Source: WHSV01 sp050693935 (GTDB lineage: Bacteria; Actinomycetota; CADDZG01; WHSQ01). From it: a stretch of 64,000 bases of DNA. The notes under the pieces were generated by a model. The model saw nothing but the letters and a program-made list of their open reading frames with translations, was not told the origin of the DNA and did not search any database. The translations under genes were made by a program, and so were the position numbers. Below are positions 41,866 through 50,254 of this stretch, one piece after another. The DNA lies in NCBI GenBank assembly GCA_050693935.1, contig JBOGWU010000269.1, positions 5,375-69,374 on the forward strand. Reading direction: 5' to 3'. Position 1 is the stretch's first letter. The number at the start of each line of letters is the position of its first letter.

Positions 41866-41885
41866 GCGATCGTCGAGACGATCGC
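41866..41885 (-). repeat. Conserved 20-bp hairpin repeat, copy A
   Basis: Read on the transcribed minus strand this is GCGATCGTCTCGACGATCGC: an 8-bp stem GCGATCGT/ACGATCGC with a CUCG tetraloop. It lies 7 nt beyond the stop of the acidic membrane protein gene and before the small lipoprotein gene. Identical copies occur at 59657 and 63437. Confidence 0.85.
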
Positions 41886-41891
41886 TAGTCG

Positions 41892-42665
41892 CTAGGCCTT
41901 GGTGGTGCCGTTGACGTCCTCCGACAGTGCCCTGCTGCGTCGCTCGGAACGCCCCAGTCCGAACAGGTGAGCCACCAGCAGCAGGAAGCCGCCGGCCGTG
42001 ATCGTGCGCGCAGTTCCAAGTGGGTTGCCGGGATCAAGCTCGAACAACACGAACACGCGAGCGTTCTCGTCGGGAAGCTCGCTCGCGGGGGTGGGGCTGG
42101 GCGAAGGCACCGGCGGCACCTCGAGTTGCTGGATGGGCTCCTCGGGCCCTTCTTCTTCCTCCTCCTCTTCGGGCGCCGGAGCCGGCTCGAGCTGAACCGC
42201 GCCGTAGCGAACCCCCTCGGACTCGAGGTAGCGCGCGCTGCCCTCCGACACGATGACCTGAGCCGGGTCCGTGAAGGCCTCGATGTCACCGGCATCGATG
42301 CCGGCGCCGGCGGAATCGGTGGCCGCGCTTTCGAGTTCCGACGCTAGCGCCTGCTCGTCCTCGTTCTCCTCGTCGAAGCTCTGCCAGGGGGAGTCCGGGT
42401 AGCTGCCGGCGCTTGGCCCCTCGAGCCCGGCCTGATCCTCGGTGACCGAAATCTCCTCCCACCCGGGCAGCGCGCCAACCGGGCCCAACGGGTTGAGCGA
42501 CCACACGAGCCCCATCATGACAACGAACGCGAGCGTCACCGATGCGGTGATGAAATAGGCGAGGCGCGCGCCCAGAACCATGGTGAGCAGCAGCCACACG
42601 CTTCCGCAGAAGACGATGACGGCCGACACGACCGCCGCGACACCCTCTACAAAGATGGTGTCCAT
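41892..42665 (-). CDS. Membrane protein of the cytochrome bc operon, acidic soluble loop
   Basis: A 257-residue protein with two N-terminal helices (about 5-30 and 35-60), a long acidic/proline-rich extracytoplasmic region (about 65-205) and a C-terminal helix (about 220-240) followed by a basic tail. No known domain. Its gene lies 13 nt after the diheme cytochrome c gene and shares the operon, so it is likely an accessory subunit or scaffold of the respiratory complex. Confidence 0.7.
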   Translation of the reverse strand: MDTIFVEGVAAVVSAVIVFCGSVWLLLTMVLGARLAYFITASVTLAFVVMMGLVWSLNPLGPVGALPGWEEISVTEDQAGLEGPSAGSYPDSPWQSFDEENEDEQALASELESAATDSAGAGIDAGDIEAFTDPAQVIVSEGSARYLESEGVRYGAVQLEPAPAPEEEEEEEGPEEPIQQLEVPPVPSPSPTPASELPDENARVFVLFELDPGNPLGTARTITAGGFLLLVAHLFGLGRSERRSRALSEDVNGTTKA

Positions 42666-42678
42666 CAGTAAGGCACCA

Positions 42679-43731
42679 TCACAGACCGCGCTCGTATTCC
42701 ATTACCGCCCGGATCTGCGCGTCGGTGAGCGGGTAGGCGGGCACCGGGGTTCCTTGGGCCGGGGCCTCTCCGAACGCGGGCATGAACGCAAAGCGCCGTC
42801 CGTTCTGAATCGTCAGGTAGTGCTGGCGTTCGTCGAGAGCGGTCACGTCGCCCTTCCAGAGAGCCATGCCCTGGTACCAGGGATCGTTGAGGTCACCGAG
42901 GCCCTCCTTGCCCTGCCCTTCGTCACCGTGGCAGGTCGCGCAGCGCGCTTGGAAGATGGCCTCGCCGCAGCTCTCGTCGTCCGGCTCGGGGTTCCGGCAA
43001 TTCTCGGGAAGCTCCTCGTTCGGATCGGTCTGGTTACCGGGAAGCGTGCGGAGAAAAGCGATGACGTCGGTGATCATCTGCTCGGTCATGGGACCACCGA
43101 ACTCGACGCCCCAGGCCGCCATCGGTGTGCCCGGCCGCCCGCGTTCGATGGTGAACCTCACCACCTCTTCGTCCCAGCGCTGGAATACCGCGTTGAGGGG
43201 AGGCGCCCGATACTCGATCTCGGCTCCGGTCACCGGGTCGATGAAGGCGGGGTCAGCCAACCCGCCGCCGGCGGTTCCGGGCTGAATCTCGCCGGTCTCT
43301 TCGTCTTCGTCGACTCCCCCGTGGCAGTTCTCACAGCCCATGCCGAGCGAGATCGCCCGCTCCTCCTCCTTGAAGGCCACCGGGTCGGCATCCTCTTCGA
43401 GAACCGGGGGATCCTGGAACACGAACTTGCCGCGATCCACCGATTCCTCGTCGAAGCGCTCCTGGAAAGCGGCTTGGCGGTTGGCCTCGGGCAGCCAGTA
43501 GACCGGGATGAACACCGCGGTCACCAAGGTGAACAGCACTCCGCCGATCTGGATGCGCTCCAGTCGCTTGCCCTCGAGCGTGGAGTCGGGGGCACCGGGC
43601 CGCATCGCGTGCGGGATGCCGAGCAGCGCTCCGGGAGTGCGTGCCGAACGGCTGCGTGCGATGAAGATTCCCCAGAGGACGACCGCTCCTCCCAGGATCA
43701 GCAGCGCGACCGTCAGTACGTTGGTGTCCAT
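42679..43731 (-). CDS. Membrane-anchored diheme cytochrome c of the bc complex
   Basis: A 350-residue protein with two N-terminal helices (about 5-25, 62-80) and two cytochrome c domains, each with a CxxCH motif: CENCH (residue about 133) and CATCH (about 267). Methionine-containing segments after each heme (for example FMPAFGEAP) can supply the axial ligand. It resembles QcrC of actinobacterial bcc complexes, which passes electrons to the oxidase. It follows the Rieske gene in the operon. Confidence 0.88.
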   Translation of the reverse strand: MDTNVLTVALLILGGAVVLWGIFIARSRSARTPGALLGIPHAMRPGAPDSTLEGKRLERIQIGGVLFTLVTAVFIPVYWLPEANRQAAFQERFDEESVDRGKFVFQDPPVLEEDADPVAFKEEERAISLGMGCENCHGGVDEDEETGEIQPGTAGGGLADPAFIDPVTGAEIEYRAPPLNAVFQRWDEEVVRFTIERGRPGTPMAAWGVEFGGPMTEQMITDVIAFLRTLPGNQTDPNEELPENCRNPEPDDESCGEAIFQARCATCHGDEGQGKEGLGDLNDPWYQGMALWKGDVTALDERQHYLTIQNGRRFAFMPAFGEAPAQGTPVPAYPLTDAQIRAVMEYERGL

Positions 43732-43767
43732 CGCTGGCTCTTCGGTCTCCCTTTTGTCGGTTGAGTG

Positions 43768-44571
43768 CTAAACGGGCACGCAGAACGCGCCGGATGGCTC
43801 TGCGAACTTGTCCCACGTGTTGGTGCCGCGCGGCGGGCCGGTCACCACCGTGCCCGTGTCGACCATCACCGAGCTGCCGCTGACCACGACCGGGAAGCGA
43901 TCCAGCCCTCGGGGGGCAGGTCCGCCGTAGTACTCGCCGTTGAGACGGTACTTCGAGCCGTGGCAGGGACATTCGAACAGCGTCGACGTGGGGCAGTGGG
44001 GGACCGAGCAACCGAGGTGCACGCACTTGCGGTACAGCGCCACGAGCTTGGTGTCCACCGCGCCGGTCGTCTCGTAGGCGACCGCGTCGCCGGTGCCCTC
44101 GTAGAGAGTGAGCCAGAAGCGGCCCTCGGGAACGAACAGCGGAGCAAAGTCGTTGGCCGACCCCACCTTCTCGAGGATGTCGTCGTAGTTACCCGCGTTG
44201 ATCTCGGTACCGAACCCGCCCAGCACCTTGGGCCACAAGAAGCTGAGCGTGCTCATCCCGAACAGACCGAGAAAGGTCAGGAAGCTTCCCGTCCAGGCGC
44301 GGTTGAGGAACTGACGCCTTGACACCGCGAGCTGCTCGTTCGTGAGCGGCTTCTTCTTCTTTTCGGGGACTTTCTTCACCGGCTCCGGCTGCGAAGGTGC
44401 CTCGGCCTCCTTACGCTCGGGAGCTTCGGCGGTCGCAGTTCCCCCGCCCGGTCCGGATGCGCTGGCGAGGGCGGCCTTGCGCTCGCGGCGGATCGCGATG
44501 TTGGCCATGAACAGCCCCCATCCGGCGACGCTCAACGCCACGATTATCAGTGCAATCGTTCCTGGGCTCAT
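43768..44571 (-). CDS. Rieske iron-sulfur subunit of the bc complex
   Basis: A 267-residue protein. The N-terminal helix is followed by a charged linker, SRRQFLNRAWTG-type twin-arginine sequence and a second helix, then the Rieske domain (about 150-260) with CVHLGC and CPCHGS, the [2Fe-2S] ligands. Extra N-terminal helix and long linker recall QcrA of actinobacteria. It transfers electrons from quinol to cytochrome c. Confidence 0.93.
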   Translation of the reverse strand: MSPGTIALIIVALSVAGWGLFMANIAIRRERKAALASASGPGGGTATAEAPERKEAEAPSQPEPVKKVPEKKKKPLTNEQLAVSRRQFLNRAWTGSFLTFLGLFGMSTLSFLWPKVLGGFGTEINAGNYDDILEKVGSANDFAPLFVPEGRFWLTLYEGTGDAVAYETTGAVDTKLVALYRKCVHLGCSVPHCPTSTLFECPCHGSKYRLNGEYYGGPAPRGLDRFPVVVSGSSVMVDTGTVVTGPPRGTNTWDKFAEPSGAFCVPV

Positions 44572-44596
44572 CTAAGTCCCCTTGACTCGTTGCAGG

Positions 44597-45439
44597 TCAT
44601 AACTCGAAGAAGATCCCGCCCTCCCACGGGAAGATGAAGTTGAAGCCCGGCCCCCTGAAGAACATCCCGATGATCGTCAGGACGGCGAAGGTCAACATGA
44701 AGAACGAAAACAGCACGATCGCCAGCTTGCGATCGTCGGGCCGGGTCGATGGATTGCGGTCGATGTAGGGCGCCGCGAACAGGGCGATGATGATCACGGT
44801 CGGGATCGTGACCCCGGCGACCTGAGGGTGGAAGTAACGCAGCAGTTCCTGCAGACCGAGGAAGTACCACGGCGCCTTCGACGGGTTGGGGGTTTGATTG
44901 AAGTTGCTGAGGTCGCGCAGCGGTGCGTCCACCGCGAGCGAGAAGATCGTCAGCAGGCCCATCACGACCAGCAGCGAGACCATCTCGGCGGCCATCAGGT
45001 GAGGCCATACGTTGACGCGGTCCATCGGCTGGCGCTCGACCTTCTGGATGGCCTCGGGCTTCACCACCGCGAGCAGACGCTGCACGCGCTCCGGTACCGC
45101 GCCGCTACCGTTGCCGACGGCCCTCTTGGCCGGCGCGCCGGTGCTCGGCTTCGCAGCAGGTTTTGCGGCCGGCTTGGCCGCGGTGGCGGCAGCAGCAGGC
45201 TTGGCCTCGGCCTTTGCTGCGGGTTCGGCCTCGGCCTTCGCCGGTTCGGCCGCCGGGCCCGCGTCGGGGTGGCCCGCAGGAGGTGGAGCCGTAGACGGGT
45301 CGGGCTTGCTGGGGTTCTTTGACCCGCGCTGCGCCCGGACGCGCGCGGCTTTGGCGCGCGCCTGCGCGACTGCCGGCGAGGAGCCCTTGCCGGTCTCCTC
45401 GGCCAGTACCTGCTCGTATACCTCGTCTGGCGTAGGCAT
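44597..45439 (-). CDS. Cytochrome b C-terminal subunit (subunit IV/PetD-like)
   Basis: A 280-residue protein. Residues about 1-125 are an Ala/Lys/Pro-rich linker of PAAKP repeats, probably cytosolic; about 140-280 hold three helices with the Qo-site region KAPWYFLGLQELLRYFHPQVAG, as in subunit IV of b6f-type complexes. ATG 45439 is chosen. The low-complexity N-terminal extension is unusual for this subunit. It lies 17 nt after the cytochrome b6 gene. Confidence 0.87.
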   Translation of the reverse strand: MPTPDEVYEQVLAEETGKGSSPAVAQARAKAARVRAQRGSKNPSKPDPSTAPPPAGHPDAGPAAEPAKAEAEPAAKAEAKPAAAATAAKPAAKPAAKPSTGAPAKRAVGNGSGAVPERVQRLLAVVKPEAIQKVERQPMDRVNVWPHLMAAEMVSLLVVMGLLTIFSLAVDAPLRDLSNFNQTPNPSKAPWYFLGLQELLRYFHPQVAGVTIPTVIIIALFAAPYIDRNPSTRPDDRKLAIVLFSFFMLTFAVLTIIGMFFRGPGFNFIFPWEGGIFFEL

Positions 45440-45456
45440 TGCCAAAGCTCTCGCCC

Positions 45457-46221
45457 CTACAGCGGGCCTGAGATCCCTCCGTCCTTTCTGACTCTCCAGA
45501 AGTGAATGGATATGAAGATCACGATGATGAACGGCAGGAACAAGACATGGAGCGTGTACCAGCGCAACAGCGTCTCCGGGCCGATTACGGGCCCACCGAG
45601 TAACGCGAACTGCACCTGATCGCCCACCACCGGTGAGTTTTTCATCATCTCGGTTCCGACGGTGACCGCCCACACCGCGAGCTGGTCCCAGGGAAGCAGG
45701 TAACCGGTGAACGCCAGGAGCAGGGTCAGCAGCAGGAGGATGACGCCGACGATCCAGTTGAACTCACGAGGCGGCTTGTAGGCGCCGGTGTAAAACACGC
45801 GTGCCATGTGGAGGAACACGCTTATCACCATCAGGTGCGCGCCCCATCGATGCAGGTTCCGCACCAGCAAACCGAAGCTCACCTGAGTGTGGAGACGCTG
45901 CATGTCCTGGTACACGATCTCGACCGACGGCCGGTAGAAGAACATCAAATAGATGCCGGTGATGGTTAGCAGGATGAACAGGAAGAAGGTCAATCCTCCG
46001 AGGCACAGCGTGTAGCTGAGCTTGATCCCATGACGCTTAACCTTGACGGGGTGCAGGTGGTAGAGCAGCGAGTTCATGATGACGTAGGCGCGGTTGCGAG
46101 GCGAGTCCGCGTAGCCACGCCGGAAAATCGAGCCCGGCCGGAACATGGACCGCCACAGCTGGCCGTTATGAAGCTGATCGACTCGCTCGGCCAGTCTAAG
46201 TCGGCCGGAAGCCTTCGCCAC
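45457..46221 (-). CDS. Cytochrome b N-terminal subunit (b6-like)
   Basis: A 254-residue four-helix diheme cytochrome b ending RKDGGISGPL as cytochrome b6 does. Heme ligands His124/His138 (spacing 14) and His225/His240 (spacing 15, the b6 value) are present. Cys73 in YTLCLGG aligns with the b6 cysteine that covalently binds heme ci, so a b6f/Firmicutes-like third heme is predicted. Splitting of cytochrome b is not the usual actinobacterial QcrB design, which is one long chain. Confidence 0.93.
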   Translation of the reverse strand: MAKASGRLRLAERVDQLHNGQLWRSMFRPGSIFRRGYADSPRNRAYVIMNSLLYHLHPVKVKRHGIKLSYTLCLGGLTFFLFILLTITGIYLMFFYRPSVEIVYQDMQRLHTQVSFGLLVRNLHRWGAHLMVISVFLHMARVFYTGAYKPPREFNWIVGVILLLLTLLLAFTGYLLPWDQLAVWAVTVGTEMMKNSPVVGDQVQFALLGGPVIGPETLLRWYTLHVLFLPFIIVIFISIHFWRVRKDGGISGPL

Positions 46222-46239
46222 TAATCAACCACTCCTTCG

Positions 46240-46659
46240 CTAGGAAGCCTTTTGACTCTTGTCTACGGTGCCCATCGCACGGGCGCCGCGCCGCTTCTTT
46301 CCACCGGTGACCTCGGACTGAACGAGCGCGCCGGTGGGGCAGCGCTCGACACACAGGTTGCAGCGTGTACACGCGTTGTCGTCGATCAGAAAGAGGATGT
46401 CGCTGCCGCTCATCTGCCGGGAGAGCTCGACGTTGCCCGACTCCTCGACGGCCAGCGGGTCGACCATGAAGATGCAGTACCACGGGCAGATGTCGACGCA
46501 GCCCTCGCACAGGATGCATTGCTCGGGAATGAAGTCGATGAAGCGCTTGGGCTTTACCGCACCCTTGAGCCAGTCGGAATCCACCAATTGCATCTCGTAG
46601 TCCGTGCGAAAGATGGGCTTCTCGATGATCTCCATCGGTTTCGGTTCCGGTTCCGGCAT
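46240..46659 (-). CDS. Dicluster [4Fe-4S] ferredoxin in the bc operon
   Basis: A 139-residue soluble iron-sulfur protein. Two classic motifs are present, CILCEGCVDICP and CTRCNLCVERCP, each predicted to share cysteines between two [4Fe-4S] clusters, as in NuoI-type ferredoxins. N- and C-terminal extensions are charged. It lies 18 nt upstream of the cytochrome b6 gene. Ferredoxin subunits are not part of standard bc complexes; it may deliver electrons to, or take them from, the quinone site. Confidence 0.9.
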   Translation of the reverse strand: MPEPEPKPMEIIEKPIFRTDYEMQLVDSDWLKGAVKPKRFIDFIPEQCILCEGCVDICPWYCIFMVDPLAVEESGNVELSRQMSGSDILFLIDDNACTRCNLCVERCPTGALVQSEVTGGKKRRGARAMGTVDKSQKAS

Positions 46660-46698
46660 GGCTCACACCTCCTTGGTCGGTCGGGTAATCGGCAGGGG

Positions 46699-47070
46699 CT
46701 ACTTGCCCGACATGTAGCCCTTGACGGTATCGGTGAGGCCCTTGGTTCCCGTCCGCTTGCGCTTGCGCTCTTGCCAGATGTAGGCCGCGACGAGGGCAAT
46801 GGTGAGGAACCCCATCTGCACCGCGTTGGCCACGACGTCGCGGAGAATGGCGATCTGTTTGGTGTTCAGGCCCTCTGAGGCCACGCCCGGGACCTTGGTC
46901 GAGAAGTCGATGATCTCTGCGATGTATTGGTCGGCGTAATAGATGATCAGCGACGGCAACTGGCCGAGCAAAAGGATTGCGAGAATCCAAATGACCGACC
47001 CCAGAACGATGGCCTTCGCCCAGCTCATGGGTTTGTCGGTGTGCCTGTAGATCCGTTGGGTGATTGCCAT
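46699..47070 (-). CDS. Small two-helix membrane protein, first gene of the bc operon
   Basis: A 123-residue protein with two hydrophobic segments (about 17-42 and 82-102), a basic N terminus and a basic C-terminal tail (WQERKRKRTGTKG). No named family is recognised. Its position directly before the ferredoxin gene suggests a membrane anchor for it. Confidence 0.7.
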   Translation of the reverse strand: MAITQRIYRHTDKPMSWAKAIVLGSVIWILAILLLGQLPSLIIYYADQYIAEIIDFSTKVPGVASEGLNTKQIAILRDVVANAVQMGFLTIALVAAYIWQERKRKRTGTKGLTDTVKGYMSGK

Positions 47071-47197
47071 GCGCGCGCCATATTAGCAACGAAACGCGCG
47101 CTCAACGTTGAGTGAGAGACCAGGAATGCCACCCGAGCAGTTGTGAAATTGTGCTTTTGACCTGCGAGTTCGCGAGCGGAGCGCGAGCCGGGGCAAG

Positions 47198-47338
47198 CTA
47201 GCTCCGCTCTTCGGGCTCCCCGAGTTCGTCCAGTCGTTTGATCAGACTTCGCCGGCGCGCGCTCACCGACCACAGGTACCCGGCGATTCCCACCCCCACC
47301 GCCAAGAACGCCACGATCATCCAGCCGGTGGTGTTCAT
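47198..47338 (-). CDS. ccmD: CcmD-like small membrane protein
   Basis: A 46-residue peptide: one hydrophobic helix (WMIVAFLAVGVGIAGYLW) followed by a basic SARRRSLIKRLDEL segment, the CcmD pattern. Its ATG overlaps the TGA of the CcmC gene (ATGA). CcmD helps release holo-CcmE from the CcmABC complex. Confidence 0.8.
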   Translation of the reverse strand: MNTTGWMIVAFLAVGVGIAGYLWSVSARRRSLIKRLDELGEPEERS

Positions 47339-48069
47339 CGGCTGGCTGCAAGCGAGCGAGCGTTAACCAGGTCCTGAAGTCGTCCCAGCCTGACCCGCAC
47401 TGCCAGGAGCCAGGCGAACAGGAGCGTGAAGGCGCCGAGCGCCACGAAGAAGGTGGCCAGCTCGGGAGCCTCGAAGCCGGAGTTGTTGACCGGGTCGGCG
47501 ACGGTGGGCCCGAGCGGATGCAGCGTTCGCCACCAGTTGACCGAGTAGTGGACGATCGGAACGTTGATGAACCCGATGATTCCCACAACCGCGGCCAGGC
47601 GCCCGCTGCGGGAGGGATCGGTCGTCAAGCCTCTGAGAAACAGATAACCGACGTAGACGAGCCACAGCACCAGAGTCGAAGTCAGGCGGGCATCCCATTG
47701 CCACCAGGTCCCCCAGATGGGTCTTGCCCAGATCGGCCCGGTTACCAGCACCAGGCTGGTGAACACCACGCCGATCTCGGCGGCCGAATGCGCCAGCAGG
47801 TCCCAGCGACGGTTGTTCGTGCGCAGGAAGGCGATCGAGCACACGAAGACGATCGCGAACGCGAGATAGGCGAGCCATGCCGACGGCACGTGGACGTAGA
47901 AGATCTTTTGGATGGGTCCGTTGAAGTCGTCCACGCGGGCGACGAACAGCATCATCGCCAGAGCGACGAGGATCGAGGCCCAGGCCACGATCCCCAGGAT
48001 CCGGACGCGCCCCTCGGGATCTTCGTTGGGGGTGACACGGGGCGCCGCGGAGGTGTCGGTGAGGCTCAC
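47335..48069 (-). CDS. ccmC: Heme exporter/lyase protein CcmC
   Basis: A 244-residue six-helix protein with the heme-handling WWD motif WGTWWQWDARLTS, an upstream His in FYVHVPSAW and a downstream His in IVHYSVNWW, which flank the heme as in CcmC. It loads heme on CcmE. The downstream CcmD gene overlaps its stop. Confidence 0.92.
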   Translation of the reverse strand: MSLTDTSAAPRVTPNEDPEGRVRILGIVAWASILVALAMMLFVARVDDFNGPIQKIFYVHVPSAWLAYLAFAIVFVCSIAFLRTNNRRWDLLAHSAAEIGVVFTSLVLVTGPIWARPIWGTWWQWDARLTSTLVLWLVYVGYLFLRGLTTDPSRSGRLAAVVGIIGFINVPIVHYSVNWWRTLHPLGPTVADPVNNSGFEAPELATFFVALGAFTLLFAWLLAVRVRLGRLQDLVNARSLAASR

Positions 48070-48191
48070 GGCCTCAGCCTACCTACCGAAGTCTCCTATT
48101 CTCTACCGGTCGCTGCGGGCGGCCGGGCCGCTTCGCTCCGTTGTCCTCGGAGGCCCCCGCTAAAAGCGGCGGCCCTCTGCGGAACACTCCA

Positions 48192-48261
48192 CTCCGGGCC
48201 CGACCGTCCTCACTCCCTGGCATTAGCTCCGGGCCCGACCGTCCTCGCTCCCTGGCATTAG
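48192..48261 (-). repeat. 35-bp tandem duplication overlapping a stop codon
   Basis: Copies 48192-48226 and 48227-48261 differ at one base (cactccc versus cgctccc). The second copy includes the TAA stop (48258-48260) of the peptidase gene. Each copy contains GGGCCC. Confidence 0.85.
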
Positions 48262-49418
48262 TCGGCGATTAGGCGACCCAGCTCGAAGTGCATGGGATCG
48301 GGCCGAGACCAGCTTCCACCCCAGATGAAGCCCCAACGCTCGAAGATCTCGACGATGCGGGCGTCCATGTCGCCCCGGCTGCCGAGCTGGTTGGTGGAGA
48401 CGTTCAGGTCGACGGCGAGGCCGAAGGCATGCATCGAGAGCGGTAGGTCGGGGTTGCGATCTACGAAGCGAGGAACGTAACAGCCGCCGTAGTCGTCGGG
48501 CCGCAGCAAGGACGAGAGGCCCTCGGCCTCGACCTCGGCGAGCGCGGCCTCGAGCTGGGGAAGCAACAGGCGGTGACAGCTCACCTCACCGACTAGGGGC
48601 ACGGTAGTAGTGGCGATGTTGGTGTCGATCCATCTCTGGGAGGGCTTTATGAAGCCGTCGTCGAGGATCTTGAAGTTCATGGTGCCGATGAGCCCGCCCT
48701 CCGTGCTGCCCTGTTCGCTGACGCCGCTACGTGGATCGGGGTTGGAGATGAGGTCAGGTGGAAGCAGCGGAATCAGCTCGGCGTCCGGCAGGCGCGCGGT
48801 GAGCTCCGTTCCCAGGGCATCTATCGACGTGCCGGGCTTCGCGCCGACCGTGATCACCTGGCGGCCCGACAGCTCGAGTTGTTGCCCGATGCTGAGGTCC
48901 ACCAACACGTCGGCGATGTTGGGCGTCCCGTTCTCCGCAAAGGCTCCGATCTCGAGCCTCCGCCCGCCCTCGAGCTCGATGGAGCCGCCGCCGTCGATGC
49001 CCAGTTCTTCCGCGGCGTCATAAGTCAGCACGCTCTCTCCGCTGAGCAAGGACGTCCACACGAACTCCGCCTCGCCCGTGACCTCCGGAGCGACGGAGCG
49101 GTACTCGAGGGCGTCGACGGCGGCGATTCGCAATTCGACGACACCCTCCGGGCCGGTGACTCGCATCCGGGAGACCGAAGCCGGCACCGCGGTGATCACT
49201 CCCGGCGCGCTCTCGAGTCGGGCCACGGACTCAGGAGCGACCTCCGCCTGCGGGGCGACGATAAACGCGGGGGTGGCCTCGACGGGCTCGGGAAGGGAGA
49301 TCCCACCCTTTGCAGCGGCTCGGGCGAGCATGCTCTCGCCCTCGGGCGCGCCCTCGTCCCCTCCGCAGGCTGCTGCCGAGAGTGCGAGCACGATGATCAG
49401 GCCGAGGAGTTTTCTCAT
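48258..49418 (-). CDS. Lipoprotein with C-terminal M15 (VanY-type) carboxypeptidase domain
   Basis: A 386-residue exported lipoprotein (lipobox SAAAC near residue 20). The N-terminal about 230 residues are a beta-rich domain I do not recognise, with some likeness to MacB/FtsX periplasmic regions. The C-terminal 150 residues form a D-Ala-D-Ala carboxypeptidase-like domain with the Zn ligands in SMHAFGLAVDLN and DPMHFEL. It lies inside the ccm cluster (between ccmB and ccmC), which is unusual for a peptidoglycan enzyme. ATG 49418 opens the signal peptide. Confidence 0.8.
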   Translation of the reverse strand: MRKLLGLIIVLALSAAACGGDEGAPEGESMLARAAAKGGISLPEPVEATPAFIVAPQAEVAPESVARLESAPGVITAVPASVSRMRVTGPEGVVELRIAAVDALEYRSVAPEVTGEAEFVWTSLLSGESVLTYDAAEELGIDGGGSIELEGGRRLEIGAFAENGTPNIADVLVDLSIGQQLELSGRQVITVGAKPGTSIDALGTELTARLPDAELIPLLPPDLISNPDPRSGVSEQGSTEGGLIGTMNFKILDDGFIKPSQRWIDTNIATTTVPLVGEVSCHRLLLPQLEAALAEVEAEGLSSLLRPDDYGGCYVPRFVDRNPDLPLSMHAFGLAVDLNVSTNQLGSRGDMDARIVEIFERWGFIWGGSWSRPDPMHFELGRLIAD

Positions 49419-49492
49419 GTTGTCGAAACTGTGACGTCGGTCGTCCAGACGCATTGCCGAAGCCGAGGGTTGCCGCTGGCCGCCCAGGATCT

Positions 49493-50254
49493 CTAGTCGA
49501 TTGCGAATTCGAAGGTCAATGCCCCTACCGTAACGAAGACCAGGTCAAACACGATCAGAACGCCGAACCATCCTCTCGCCGCCACCTGATCGAGTCCGCC
49601 GCCGATGAACAGGTCTGAGGTCAACTCCACCGCCGCGATGAAGATCGGCACCAGTGCGGGCAGAGCCAGTATCGGAAGGATGAGCTCACGGCTCCGCGTC
49701 TGCGCGGCCAGCGAGGCGAATAGCGTGCCGACGGCGACAAAACCCAGGTCGACCAGGGCGATCACGAGCGCGAGCACCCACCAGCCGCTTCCGAGATCGA
49801 GCGAGAAGAACAGTGCAAATACGGGGACGAGCATCACCTGCACCACCCCGATGTAGACGAGGTTGCCGATCGCTTTGGCGGCGAACAGCCCCGACCGGTC
49901 GAGGGGGACCAGCAGAAGCGCGTCCAGTGCGTCCTCGTCCCGCTCGACCTCGAAGGTCCTTGCGAAGCCGATCAGTCCCGCGAACAGAACGGTGATCCAA
50001 AAAAAACCGGAGATGACGTCGGCGAGCGCCACCGCGCCGGCGGGAGTATCGACCGCGACTTGCAAGCGCGTGTCTCCGGGGAGCGAGAACGCAAGCAATA
50101 GCGCGACCGTCAGACAGAACGCGAGCATGGGCGGAAGCGTGTCGCGGCTGCGCCCTTCGACGATCAAATCCTTGCGAATGAGCAGGAAGGTCTTCCCGAA
50201 GAAGCCACGCTCCCGAAGGGCCCGGCCTTCGGATCGCCGGACGAACGCGGTCAT
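49493..50254 (-). CDS. ccmB: Heme exporter membrane protein CcmB
   Basis: A 253-residue protein with about six helices, matching CcmB: FLLIRKDLIVEGRSRDTLPPMLAF at the start, DVISGFFWITVLFAGL and ERDEDALDALLLVPLDR in the middle. It is the permease for CcmA. ATG overlaps the ccmA stop by one base (TGATG). Confidence 0.92.
   Translation of the reverse strand: MTAFVRRSEGRALRERGFFGKTFLLIRKDLIVEGRSRDTLPPMLAFCLTVALLLAFSLPGDTRLQVAVDTPAGAVALADVISGFFWITVLFAGLIGFARTFEVERDEDALDALLLVPLDRSGLFAAKAIGNLVYIGVVQVMLVPVFALFFSLDLGSGWWVLALVIALVDLGFVAVGTLFASLAAQTRSRELILPILALPALVPIFIAAVELTSDLFIGGGLDQVAARGWFGVLIVFDLVFVTVGALTFEFAID

Noticed and set aside
47141..47153. TTGTGAAATTGTG upstream of the bc operon as a second Rex box
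   Set aside because: Only the left half matches; the right half lacks TTCACAA, so it is a direct repeat of TTGTG, not a palindrome.
48130..48190. Short hairpin CCGCT/AGCGG before the tandem repeat as a terminator
   Set aside because: The stem is only about 5 bp in GC-rich sequence with no U tract; it may be chance.
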